Source: an uncultured Acidimicrobiales bacterium | GTDB lineage: Bacteria > Actinomycetota > Acidimicrobiia > Acidimicrobiales > SHLQ01 | DNA: 64,000 bases | Direction: 5' to 3' | Assembly: GCA_937922235.1 (NCBI GenBank) | Contig: CAKZVC010000052.1 | Location: 1-64,000, forward strand | In this document: positions 47,127 through 56,207 of the stretch, in pieces | Numbering within the stretch: position 1 is the stretch's first letter | Layout: each line of letters opens with the position of its first letter | Notes under the pieces: generated by a model | Told to the model about the DNA's origin: nothing | The model's database searches: none | Seen by the model: only the letters and a program-made list of their open reading frames with translations | Made by a program: the position numbers and the translations under genes

Positions 47127-48331
47127 CAGCTGTCCTTTGGCAGGAAGCCGCCACGCCCCTGCGGCAGCTTCATGTCGAGAATTCGGGATGCCACCACGGT
47201 GCGAAGGATCTGCGCAGTGCCGCCGCCGATCGTGAACATCCGAACGTCTCGATACATGCGCTCGAGTGGATTTCGACGACTGTAGCCAGCCGCACCAAAC
47301 ACCTGGAGTGCGTCGTTCACGACACGAATCGACGCTTCGGCGGTGAAGATCTTGGCCTGCGCCGCCATGGCTGCGTCGGGGAACGGTGAACCGTTTGCCC
47401 CGCGAGACTCAGCCGCACGGTAGGTGAGGCTCCGCGCAGCTTCGAGCTGTACGGACATGTCGGCGAGCATCCACTGAAGTCCCTGGAACTCGGCAATCGG
47501 CCGGTCGAACTGCTCGCGTTCTTTCGAGAATTGCAGGGCAAGCTCGTATGCCCCCGTGGCGATCCCAAGGCCAACTGTTCCCGCGCCGACGCGTTGGCTG
47601 TTGTACGCGTTCATCAGGTCGCCGAATCCCTTCCGAAAGCCCGAAGGAGGCATGACCATCATGTCGGCGTCGACGACCATGTCGTCGAACAGAACTTCCA
47701 TCTCTGGAATGGCTCGAAGGCCCATGGTGGGTTCACGCTCACCAAATTTCAGCCCGGGCGTTTCGTCACGAATGGCCAAGAAGCCACCAATGCCGAGCTC
47801 TTCGCCTTCTTCGTCGAACACCCGAGCAAAGATGAGGTGCAGCTTCGACACCGTGCCGCCGGTGATCCAATGCTTCATGCCGTTGAGGACGTACTTGTCG
47901 CCTTGCCGATCGGCGCGGGTCGTCATCTTCGATGCTGCGCTACCTGCACCTGGCTCGGTGATGCAGATCGCCGGCTTGTCGCCAGCAAGCACCATCTCGG
48001 CTGCCATCTGCTTCTGCTGCTCGGTGCCATAGGCCATGACTGCGCTGATCGCGCCCATGTTTGCTTCGACCGCTATCCGGCCGGTCACACCACACACCTT
48101 GGCCATCTGCTCGACAACGAGCACGGCGTCGAGGAACGAGTGACCAGGACCTCCGTATTCGGCTGGCACGGTCATCCCAGTGAAGCCCGCATCTCGCAGA
48201 GCGTGGACGTTGTCCCACGGATACTCCTGGGCCTCGTCGACCGCAGCGGCCCGCGGTGCAATAACCTCCGTCGCTAGGGCCTTTGCCTTCTCTTGAATGG
48301 CACGTTGTTCAGTCGTCAGTTGCCAGGTCAT
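47126..48331 (-). CDS. Acyl-CoA dehydrogenase
   Basis: CITEPGAGSAASKMTTRADRQGDKYVLNGMKHWITGG, VFGAAGYSRRNPLERMYRDVRMFTIGGGTAQI. Confidence 0.95.
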   Translation of the reverse strand: MTWQLTTEQRAIQEKAKALATEVIAPRAAAVDEAQEYPWDNVHALRDAGFTGMTVPAEYGGPGHSFLDAVLVVEQMAKVCGVTGRIAVEANMGAISAVMAYGTEQQKQMAAEMVLAGDKPAICITEPGAGSAASKMTTRADRQGDKYVLNGMKHWITGGTVSKLHLIFARVFDEEGEELGIGGFLAIRDETPGLKFGEREPTMGLRAIPEMEVLFDDMVVDADMMVMPPSGFRKGFGDLMNAYNSQRVGAGTVGLGIATGAYELALQFSKEREQFDRPIAEFQGLQWMLADMSVQLEAARSLTYRAAESRGANGSPFPDAAMAAQAKIFTAEASIRVVNDALQVFGAAGYSRRNPLERMYRDVRMFTIGGGTAQILRTVVASRILDMKLPQGRGGFLPKDS

Positions 48332-49581
48332 GTCGCCTCCAGGGCGTCGTTGGTGAAGTGAATCTGTTCTTGCCGGTGTTGCTGTTGTTGGTAGTGCAAA
48401 CGGGTGAGATCGACGATGTCGCGCTGGGCAATGCTGCCCCCGATGCGATGCGTTCGATCCGAGATGCCATCGAGAAGGTCGTCAGCAACACCTGGCTGAG
48501 AAACACCAAGCCGGATGCCGTCGACCAACGGTCGAACAATTCCGGTGAAAATATGATCGTTCTCCGCAGTCCCATCGGCATGACTGACCGATAGTCCGGA
48601 AAAGAATCTGTCGGCACCCTCATGATCGGGGCGCCGGGTGTAGATGAAGGCGCCATGCAGGTCGAGAAATCCTGACGTATGCCATTCGGATCGGGTAGCG
48701 AATCGATCGGCGAGTACGTCCCAGCGGTTCCCGACATCGACGCCGTGCAGCTCGAGACGCCAAAGCAACGAGGCAAGGTCGCACATCCGGAATGGCGTCG
48801 TGGCAACCGCCTGCTGAGCGTCGTGCACGGCCAGGGCCTCGTCGTAGCGCTCCTCGGCAACCAGGCGAAGCGCGAGATGCCACCAGATATGAACCGCGAG
48901 TCCATCTTGGGCGGCCCATATGTCTTGGTCATCGGTCAAGACTGTAAAGGCACCGTCGCTGTCGTCGAGCGTTTCGTACAGGTGCGCCAGCGCATGGCGA
49001 GCCCACAGGTCGAGCGGGTCGAGCGACAACGCTTCCCGACCGAGCACTTCGGCTTCGTCGTAGATGCCGACCTCCTCGAGCGCAAAGGCGAACTGTCCGG
49101 CAATGAAGCCCCACCCCGCTTCATGTCGGTTCCACGAGTCGAAGGCGCGTTGGCTCGACCGAAGCCGACGGGCTTCGTCGCCCACATGGAGATACACGTC
49201 ATGGGCGAACCGGACGGCGGCAAAGTCACGTTGCGTTGAGGCGACCTCGTCCCAGCAGCGGCCCGCCTTCGTGAAGTCACCGACCGCCAGATGACCGAGG
49301 GCGTCGACGTGCATTCGATCGGCGGGCGTAACAGCTCGCTCGCTCGCCCGTGCCAGATCACGTCGAACCGCTGGATCGTCGGCTCGAGCTCCACCGAGCA
49401 GTCGGTAGGTTCCGCAAAAGACCGACCCGAGCGCAAAGCCCTCGTCGCTCTCGTTCGCGTCGGCGAGCGTCTCGAAGGGATCCTCAACGAAGTGCAGCGC
49501 CTGCACCCACGCGCGATTCCACGAGGCAAGCGTGCTCTCTCGAGCGGCCTCGATTGGCGACCCCCAGGTGTCGAGAGCCAT
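48328..49581 (-). CDS. Tetratricopeptide-repeat protein, TTC38-like
   Basis: TPADRMHVDALGHLAVGDFTKAGRCWDEV, DPLDLWARHALAHLYETLDD, AAQDGLAVHIWWHLALRLVAEERYDEALAVHD. Confidence 0.75.
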   Translation of the reverse strand: MALDTWGSPIEAARESTLASWNRAWVQALHFVEDPFETLADANESDEGFALGSVFCGTYRLLGGARADDPAVRRDLARASERAVTPADRMHVDALGHLAVGDFTKAGRCWDEVASTQRDFAAVRFAHDVYLHVGDEARRLRSSQRAFDSWNRHEAGWGFIAGQFAFALEEVGIYDEAEVLGREALSLDPLDLWARHALAHLYETLDDSDGAFTVLTDDQDIWAAQDGLAVHIWWHLALRLVAEERYDEALAVHDAQQAVATTPFRMCDLASLLWRLELHGVDVGNRWDVLADRFATRSEWHTSGFLDLHGAFIYTRRPDHEGADRFFSGLSVSHADGTAENDHIFTGIVRPLVDGIRLGVSQPGVADDLLDGISDRTHRIGGSIAQRDIVDLTRLHYQQQQHRQEQIHFTNDALEAT

Positions 49582-50819
49582 TACAGCGTGACCTCGAGGT
49601 GCTCGATTCCGTTCACGAAGTTTGATTCGACAAACTCGGGCTCACCAACGGACGTGAACATCAGCTGCCGATCGAGCATCTCGTTGATGAGCTCGGAGAT
49701 CTCAAGGCGCGCGAGCGATGCACCAAGACAGAAGTGTGCACCTCCCCCACCGAACGCTGCGTGTGGCGAGGTGGCTGGGCGGTCAACCCTGAATGCGTAG
49801 GGATCGGGGAACTGATTCTCGTCGAAGTTTGCGGCGCTGTACCACATGACGATCTTGTCGCCGGGGGCAAGTTCCGTGCCGGACAGCACGGTTGGGGCCA
49901 TGACTGTTCGACGGAAGTACAGGATCGCGGACGAGTAGCGAATCACTTCGTCCGTCACCGCGGGCAGCAACGAACGGTCACTGCGAACAGCCTCGAACGC
50001 CACCGGGAACTGCTCGAGGTAGCGAGCGAGGTGCGCCATCGACGAACGGGTGGTCTCGTTGCCGGCGAAGATCATCAACCGAAAGAAGTTGGCGAACTCT
50101 TCAGTCGTGAGCTGTTCTCCGTCAATCTCGGCGGTGATCAACTTCGTGATCAGGTCGTCCGCTGGGTCCGCCCGCCGAATGTTGGCAAGGTCGGTCGCAT
50201 ATTGGCTCATGGCCCACGCGGCAGGGCTGTTGAACGGCAGCAGCCGAAGATCGGTCGTGTTGCCGTAGGCGTTCGGCTCGAGCGGTTCGCTGCCGGTCCC
50301 GGCGACGAGATGGTCGGTTAACCCAATGAGGTAGTCGTGGTCGGCTTCGGGAACGCCCATGAGGTCGCAGATGACGCCGATTGGTATCGGCTTCGCCACG
50401 ATGTCGACCCAATTGCCACCGCCAGCAGCTTGGAGGTTGTCGAGGCACGCTGCTACCCGCAACTGGATAGCCGCCTTGTAGTCCTGCACATGCCGCGGGG
50501 TAAATGCTGAACTGATCAGGCGACGCAGGCGAGTGTGGATTGGTGGATCCATATCGATCATCGATGCCCGAGCTGCAAGCGCGTCCTCGTCGATGTCGTA
50601 GATCTGAATGTGACCCTCCGCCGACGAATAGGTTGCCGTGTCCCGCGACACCGCAACGAGGTCGTCGTATCGAGTGACCGACCAGAATCCTCGGGTGCCG
50701 TCGTAGTCAGGCGACCAGGTCAGACCTGGCGTGAGACGCATTTCCTCAAACAGGTCGTGTGGAATGCCTCGTTCGAACGTGGCCGGGTCGTGGAGGTTCC
50801 GTGACGCCGTTGTCTTCAC
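49581..50819 (-). CDS. Cytochrome P450
   Basis: MIFAGNETTRSSMAHL, FGGGGAHFCLGASLARLE; GTG start at 50819 preferred (longer ORF would read through the operator). Confidence 0.93.
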   Translation of the reverse strand: MKTTASRNLHDPATFERGIPHDLFEEMRLTPGLTWSPDYDGTRGFWSVTRYDDLVAVSRDTATYSSAEGHIQIYDIDEDALAARASMIDMDPPIHTRLRRLISSAFTPRHVQDYKAAIQLRVAACLDNLQAAGGGNWVDIVAKPIPIGVICDLMGVPEADHDYLIGLTDHLVAGTGSEPLEPNAYGNTTDLRLLPFNSPAAWAMSQYATDLANIRRADPADDLITKLITAEIDGEQLTTEEFANFFRLMIFAGNETTRSSMAHLARYLEQFPVAFEAVRSDRSLLPAVTDEVIRYSSAILYFRRTVMAPTVLSGTELAPGDKIVMWYSAANFDENQFPDPYAFRVDRPATSPHAAFGGGGAHFCLGASLARLEISELINEMLDRQLMFTSVGEPEFVESNFVNGIEHLEVTL

Positions 50820-50853
50820 CAAGATCTGCCCTTCGTCCAACTCTCCGACAAAG

Positions 50854-50871
50854 TACTTTGGATCCAAAGTA
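50854..50871. promoter_or_regulatory. Perfect palindrome TACTTTGGATCCAAAGTA, candidate MarR operator
   Basis: 18-bp perfect palindrome between the divergent P450 and MarR genes. Confidence 0.8.
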
Positions 50872-50908
50872 GTGTCAAGTCTAACTCGACCCGGCGTGGC
50901 CTCCCCAG

Positions 50909-51454
50909 ATGCAGCAGGACAGCAGCTACTGTTTGCCTGTGCCCTACGAGTACGATCCCGATGCCCTCTCCGAGGCCGAAGCCGACATCCGCAAGCGCCT
51001 CTCAGGCAGCCCGGTCGATCTCGAAATCCAGCGCACGATCTCCAACCTGTACCGGGCAGCAAGCGTCGTTAGCCGCCGGGCAGAACGCGAAATTCTCTCC
51101 GATCTCAACCTGTCGTGGAGCGCGTTTGTCTCACTCTGGGTGCTTTGGGTGTGGGGCGAGATGGACGCCACTCGGCTCGCCGGTGAAGTTGGTCTCACAC
51201 CAGGCACGGTCACTGGAGTTCGCAAAGGCCTTGAGAAAGAGGGCCTGATCGAAACCCGACGCGGAGAAAGCGACGGGCGGATGGTTTTCATCCAGTTGAC
51301 CCCCAAGGGCGATGAGCTCTTTAGCGAGCTGTACCCCCGATTCAATGCGTGGTCGAGCGAACTGTTCGGTGGCCTCGATGATGCCCAAACAACCCAACTT
51401 GCCGACCTGCTTCAGGGCATCGTGGTCGCGCCACCGGCTGATGAAGCGATATAG
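50909..51454 (+). CDS. MarR family transcriptional regulator (start may be GTG near 50939)
   Basis: AEREILSDLNLSWSAFVSLWVLWVWGEMDATRLAGEVGLTPGTVTGVRKGLEKEGLIETRRGESDGR; strongly similar to the 25790 gene product. Confidence 0.92.
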   Translation: MQQDSSYCLPVPYEYDPDALSEAEADIRKRLSGSPVDLEIQRTISNLYRAASVVSRRAEREILSDLNLSWSAFVSLWVLWVWGEMDATRLAGEVGLTPGTVTGVRKGLEKEGLIETRRGESDGRMVFIQLTPKGDELFSELYPRFNAWSSELFGGLDDAQTTQLADLLQGIVVAPPADEAI

Positions 51455-51459
51455 CGGAA

Positions 51460-52245
51460 CTATCTGGCCACGAACGACCGGACGAGGTCGGAGAACACCT
51501 CGGGCGCCTCAAGAGACGAGAGGTGACCAACCCCGGGAATCTGATGGAAGGTGGCGTTCGCTAGCCCGTCGGCAATGGCTCGGGCATACTCCGGCGGAGT
51601 CTCTCCATCATGCTCCCCAACAAGCACCAGCGTCTGCTGAGTGATCGATGCGAGCTCAGCCGCCACGTTGTGAAACGCGATGTAGCGAGAGGCAGTCTCG
51701 AAGGCACCATTCGGCACGTCACCGAACGACGCCACGATCCGGTTCCGTAAATCTTGCTCGGGGGCAACCGAGGTAATCGCACCAATCGAGTCGTCGACTA
51801 CCGCTGGTAGCGCCGTTCCTGACCGGAGGTCGCCAAGCCAGTCGTTGAGCCAGTCATCGGGGTCGATGCCAAAGGCCGCACTCGTATCGGCAAGCACCAA
51901 TCGGTCGAAACGGCCGTGGTCGCCGGTTGCTGCATGCAACGCAAACATCGCGCCAAGCGAAAGCCCAACCACATGCGCTCGCACAATTCCAGCCACATCG
52001 AAGAAATCGAGAAGTGACGCGGTGACTGAGGGCGCTAGCGGCTCGGACACAGGTGCCGTGCCGCCGTAGCCGGGGGCATCCCAGGCCACACAGCGCCAAC
52101 GGTCGGATAGCGCCTGCATCTGGGGTTCCCAATAGACGCTTGTGCCAACGATCGGGTGCAAGAAGACGATCGTCTCCTCCCCCGCCCCTGCCTCAAGCCA
52201 CGAGTGGCCGTCCCGTTCGATTTTGGCTGGTTCACACGTTGTCAC
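51460..52245 (-). CDS. Alpha/beta hydrolase
   Basis: IVFLHPIVGTSVYWEPQMQALSDRWRCVAWDAPGYG, HVVGLSLGAMFALHAATG, FHQIPGVGHLSSLEAP. Confidence 0.92.
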   Translation of the reverse strand: MTTCEPAKIERDGHSWLEAGAGEETIVFLHPIVGTSVYWEPQMQALSDRWRCVAWDAPGYGGTAPVSEPLAPSVTASLLDFFDVAGIVRAHVVGLSLGAMFALHAATGDHGRFDRLVLADTSAAFGIDPDDWLNDWLGDLRSGTALPAVVDDSIGAITSVAPEQDLRNRIVASFGDVPNGAFETASRYIAFHNVAAELASITQQTLVLVGEHDGETPPEYARAIADGLANATFHQIPGVGHLSSLEAPEVFSDLVRSFVAR

Positions 52246-53185
52246 GTTGCTCCACGAGGGCATCAAGGTACGCGACCATCTGGTCACAGATGGCTCGCAC
52301 TTCGGACAGGTCATCGGTGTGCTGACTCGGCTTCATACAGAACGTCGAGTACCCGGCGGCGAGCTGATCGGCGAAGGTCGCCATCGAGGCCTCTACATCA
52401 GCCACCTCGTCGGGTCCCGGGAACGTGGCACGGGTACCGCCGATCATCTCGAGTTCGGAGAGGTCGCGTCCATCATCGGCCAATCGCACCCGGAGCTTTT
52501 CGAGGTCGTCGGAGCTCGGTGATCCGAACGGATGAAAGCCGTCGGCATACGCGACGATGCGACGAAGCAGCGGCTCATGCATCGACTGGCCGCCTAGCCA
52601 CATCGTCGGCTTACCGTTCCGATACGGCTTGGGCTCTGAATACACATCGGTAAAGTCGAAGAACTCGCCGTGGTAGCTAGCCGGTGACTCGGCCCACAGC
52701 AGGGTCATGGCCTCGAGCACCTCATCGAGAATCTTGCCTCGTTTCGTGAAGTCGATGCCGAGCGCGTCGTACTCATCACGATGCCATGAGACGGTTGGCT
52801 GGAACACCAGCCGCCCCTCCGAGACGCAGTCGAGTGTCGCAAGCTCCTTTGCCAGCATCACCGGGTGCCGCAACGGGGCAATGATCGCGCCCAACACGAT
52901 GCGAATGCGGGTGGTAGCCGCTGCGATTGCGGACGCCATGACAATGGAACTCGGCCACAACATGTTTGGGTCTTGATTTCCTGGAGCGGCGTACTCCCTG
53001 GGATTGTCGGGCAGACCGAACTCGTTCGCTGATGGCCCAAGCGCGACGTGTTCGCTGAGCATGACAGCATCGAAACCCGCCTCCTCCGCTGTAACTGCCA
53101 GGTCAACAATCGCTCGGAGATCATGGCGAGGAACGAGCGTTTCGAGCTCGGTCAGGATCATCAGTAGCCCCGGCGAGCGGCCCAT
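52232..53185 (-). CDS. LLM class flavin-dependent oxidoreductase
   Basis: HDLRAIVDLAVTAEEAGFDAVMLSEHVALG, GRLVFQPTVSWHRDEYDALGIDFTKRG. Confidence 0.92.
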   Translation of the reverse strand: MGRSPGLLMILTELETLVPRHDLRAIVDLAVTAEEAGFDAVMLSEHVALGPSANEFGLPDNPREYAAPGNQDPNMLWPSSIVMASAIAAATTRIRIVLGAIIAPLRHPVMLAKELATLDCVSEGRLVFQPTVSWHRDEYDALGIDFTKRGKILDEVLEAMTLLWAESPASYHGEFFDFTDVYSEPKPYRNGKPTMWLGGQSMHEPLLRRIVAYADGFHPFGSPSSDDLEKLRVRLADDGRDLSELEMIGGTRATFPGPDEVADVEASMATFADQLAAGYSTFCMKPSQHTDDLSEVRAICDQMVAYLDALVEQRDNV

Positions 53186-53188
53186 TCG

Positions 53189-54655
53189 TTAACCGATCAC
53201 AAACGGATCGCGGGTTGCTCCCTCGAGCTCGACCCACACGGTCTTTGTTTGCAGGAAGGCGTCCATTGCTTCGATGCCGTTGTCCTTGCCATAGCCGCTC
53301 TGCTTGAAGCCACCGAACGGCGCCATGTAGCTGACGTTCCGATAGGTGTTAATCCATACGGTGCCGACGTCAAGCTTGCGGGCCATCCGGTGGCCGCGAC
53401 GAATGTCGTTCGTCCACACACCGGCGGCAAGACCGTAGTCGGAGTCGTTTGCGAGCGTGACCACTTCGTCCTCGTCGGTGAACCGCATAATCGCAAGCAC
53501 CGGTCCAAAGACTTCTTCTTGGACGATCGAGCAGGTGTTGTCGACGTCGGTGAGGATCGTCGGCCGCACAAAACGCCCACCGAGCTCGGGGTCGACCACA
53601 CCTCCAGCCGCGACGGTTGCACCCTCGTCTTTCGCGGCTTCGATCATCGACAGAATGCGATCGCGTTGCGCGTCAGATGCAGCGGGCCCCATTTCCGTCG
53701 CGATGTCGCTCGGGTCGCCCATGACGATCTCGCCGGCACGCTTGACCAGGCGAGCAATGACCTCGTCCGCGATGTCCTCGTGGATGTACGCCCGAGAACC
53801 AGCAACACATGTCTGACCGCTTGCCGCAAAGATGCCAGCGAGCAGTCCATTTGTGGCGGCTTCGACATCGGCATCACCGAACAGAATCTGCGGCGATTTT
53901 CCGCCAAGTTCCATTACTGCAGGGGTCAGGTTCTCCGCTGCCGCACGAGCGACATGCTTCGCGGTCACGCCACCGCCGGTGAAGGTGATCTTGTCGATGT
54001 CGGGGTGCGAGCTAATCGCTGCCCCAACGCCAGCACCTCCGGTCACGATGTTGATCACGCCCGGCGGGAACCCCACCTCGGTGGCCCGCTCAGCGAGCAT
54101 GAGCGCCGTGACCGGGGTGATGTCGGACGGCTTCACGACGACGGTGCAGCCTGCGGCCAGCAGTGGACCCAGCTTCCATGTCAGGAGCGAGAGCGGCGAG
54201 TTCCACGGGATGATCGCACCGATAACTCCCTTGGGCACACGCTCGGTGTACACCAGGAAGTTCGGCGATGGACTCGGCAGTTGTTCGCCAGTGATCTTGT
54301 CGGCCATGCCAGCAAAGAAGTCGAGGTAGCTCTCGATGCTCTTCGCTTGCGCCGTGGTCTCGCGAATGATCTTGCCGTTATCGCGGGTTTCGGCCTGTGC
54401 AAGCTCGTCTGCATCGCGGGTCATCGCAGCGCCGAGCGCTCGCATCAGCCGGGCACGTTCACGAGCCGGCATCGTGGCCCACGGTCCGTCTTCGAACGCC
54501 TTGCGTGCCGAGCGGACGGCAACGTCGACAGCATCGGGGTCATCGGCGACCTCGGCCCACGCCTCACCCGAGAACGGGTTGATCGTTGGCATACGGCCAC
54601 CACTCGCGGGCGCAACAAAGCCGCCATCGATCCAATTGTCGAACGTTTCGCTCAC
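53189..54655 (-). CDS. Aldehyde dehydrogenase
   Basis: IPWNSPLSLLTWKLGPLLAAGCTVVVKPSDITP, VMELGGKSPQILFGDADVEAA, ASGQTCVAGSRAYIHE. Confidence 0.96.
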   Translation of the reverse strand: MSETFDNWIDGGFVAPASGGRMPTINPFSGEAWAEVADDPDAVDVAVRSARKAFEDGPWATMPARERARLMRALGAAMTRDADELAQAETRDNGKIIRETTAQAKSIESYLDFFAGMADKITGEQLPSPSPNFLVYTERVPKGVIGAIIPWNSPLSLLTWKLGPLLAAGCTVVVKPSDITPVTALMLAERATEVGFPPGVINIVTGGAGVGAAISSHPDIDKITFTGGGVTAKHVARAAAENLTPAVMELGGKSPQILFGDADVEAATNGLLAGIFAASGQTCVAGSRAYIHEDIADEVIARLVKRAGEIVMGDPSDIATEMGPAASDAQRDRILSMIEAAKDEGATVAAGGVVDPELGGRFVRPTILTDVDNTCSIVQEEVFGPVLAIMRFTDEDEVVTLANDSDYGLAAGVWTNDIRRGHRMARKLDVGTVWINTYRNVSYMAPFGGFKQSGYGKDNGIEAMDAFLQTKTVWVELEGATRDPFVIG

Positions 54656-54933
54656 GATGGATCTGCTTCCTCAGCGCCAGAATCTTCCTGTGCGTCACCG
54701 ACGGGCGATTCCTGAGCAGACGCTTCGACGATAGAAATCGCCTGCGACGGGCAGGTCTCGACAATCAGATTCGCCCGGCTGCGCTCAAGCATTCCGGTCC
54801 CGATGACCTTGGCGATCACCGTGTCGTCATCGACGTAGAAGGTGTCTTCTTCGAGCATCTCGCATTGGCCTGCACCGATGCACTTCTCCTCATCGACGGT
54901 CACTAACACCATCTCGGTTTGTTCGTCACTCAT
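54652..54933 (-). CDS. Small ferredoxin ([3Fe-4S]-type, P450 partner candidate)
   Basis: DEEKCIGAGQCEMLEEDTFYVDDD...VETCPSQAISI; CxxxxxC...CP pattern. Confidence 0.9.
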   Translation of the reverse strand: MSDEQTEMVLVTVDEEKCIGAGQCEMLEEDTFYVDDDTVIAKVIGTGMLERSRANLIVETCPSQAISIVEASAQESPVGDAQEDSGAEEADPS

Positions 54934-56207
54934 GCGTTCGCGTTCTCCAGACACTGTTCCAAAATCTGCATTCCCTCTTCGATGTCGGCTTCGGTCGCAA
55001 CGAGCGGCACGAGGACGCGAATCACATTTCCGTCGACACCGGCCCCCATCAAGATCAGGCCCTTGTCGAATGCCTCGCTCACGACAGCGGCAGTAGCCGC
55101 GCCGTTGGGGTTGCCGTCGGCGTCGACAAGCTCGATGCCGAGCATCGGCCCGAGGCCGCGAACCTCGCCGATGAGGCTGGTTCGCTCGGCGAGACCATCG
55201 AGGCGGCTTCGCATGCGGGCACCAAGCGCTTTGGCAGCGTCTTGAAAGTCAGGATCAAGAACCTGCGTGATCGCAACCTTGGCGGCGGCACATGACAGCG
55301 GGTTACCGCCGTAGGTTCCGCCAAGGCCACCTTTGTGGACGCTGTCCATGATGTCGGCTCGGCCGGTGACACCCGAGATTGGCATGCCTCCGCCCATCGA
55401 CTTTGCCCAGGTCATCAGTTCTGGCGTCGCCCCGTAGTGCTCGATCGCAGACGGCGTTCCCGTTCGACCCATACCGGCCTGTACCTCATCGACAATGACC
55501 AAGATGTCGTGCTCTGCTGCGATCTCTTGGATGCGCAGTGGGTAGTCCTGCGGCATGGGGATGAATCCGCCCTCGCCCTGCACTGGCTCGTACACGATCG
55601 CTGCGACGTTGCTCGGGTCGATCTGGTTGGCGAACAGACGATGGAGGCCATCGATCGCATCGTCGGAAGTTATGCCCCGAAACTCATAGGGCCCTGGTGC
55701 TCGGTAGATCTCAGGCGTCGCCGGACCGAGCCCAATCTTGTACACCATCTTCGCGGTCATGGTCATCGTCAGCGCCGTGCGGCCATGGAACGCGTTGTCC
55801 AACACGATGATGCCGTCTCGCTTCGTGAAGTGGCGAGCGATCTTCACTGCGTTCTCTACCGCCTCGGCTCCCGCGTTTGCCAGGAAGCCCTTCTTCTCGA
55901 AGTCGCCCGGATGACACTCGGTGAGCAGTCGACAGACATCGACATAGGGCTCGTAACTGTGCAGGGAAAAGCACTGGTGCAAGTAGCTGTCGAGTTGCTC
56001 TTTGATGGCGGCGATGACGTCCGGATGACCGTGTCCGTGGTTGGCGACACCAATGCCACCAACGAAGTCGAGAAACTCGCGCCCGTCGACGTCCCAGATT
56101 CGGGCGCCCTCGGCACGCTCAACAAAGAACGGGCGCCCAACCACGGGAGCCGCGACCCATTTGTCACGCTCAGCTGCGAGTCGGTCGGTGTTTGGGGTTG
56201 TTGTCAT
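54930..56207 (-). CDS. Class III aminotransferase (4-aminobutyrate aminotransferase-like)
   Basis: FLDFVGGIGVANHGHGHPDV, VDEVQAGMGRTGTPSAIEHYGATPELMTWAKSMGGGMPISGVTGRADIMDSVHKGGLGGTYGGNPLSCAAA. Confidence 0.93.
   Translation of the reverse strand: MTTTPNTDRLAAERDKWVAAPVVGRPFFVERAEGARIWDVDGREFLDFVGGIGVANHGHGHPDVIAAIKEQLDSYLHQCFSLHSYEPYVDVCRLLTECHPGDFEKKGFLANAGAEAVENAVKIARHFTKRDGIIVLDNAFHGRTALTMTMTAKMVYKIGLGPATPEIYRAPGPYEFRGITSDDAIDGLHRLFANQIDPSNVAAIVYEPVQGEGGFIPMPQDYPLRIQEIAAEHDILVIVDEVQAGMGRTGTPSAIEHYGATPELMTWAKSMGGGMPISGVTGRADIMDSVHKGGLGGTYGGNPLSCAAAKVAITQVLDPDFQDAAKALGARMRSRLDGLAERTSLIGEVRGLGPMLGIELVDADGNPNGAATAAVVSEAFDKGLILMGAGVDGNVIRVLVPLVATEADIEEGMQILEQCLENANA

Noticed and set aside
53249-54715. 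488-aa plus-strand ORF opposite aldehyde dehydrogenase
   Set aside because: Shadow ORF; ALDH motifs are on the other strand.
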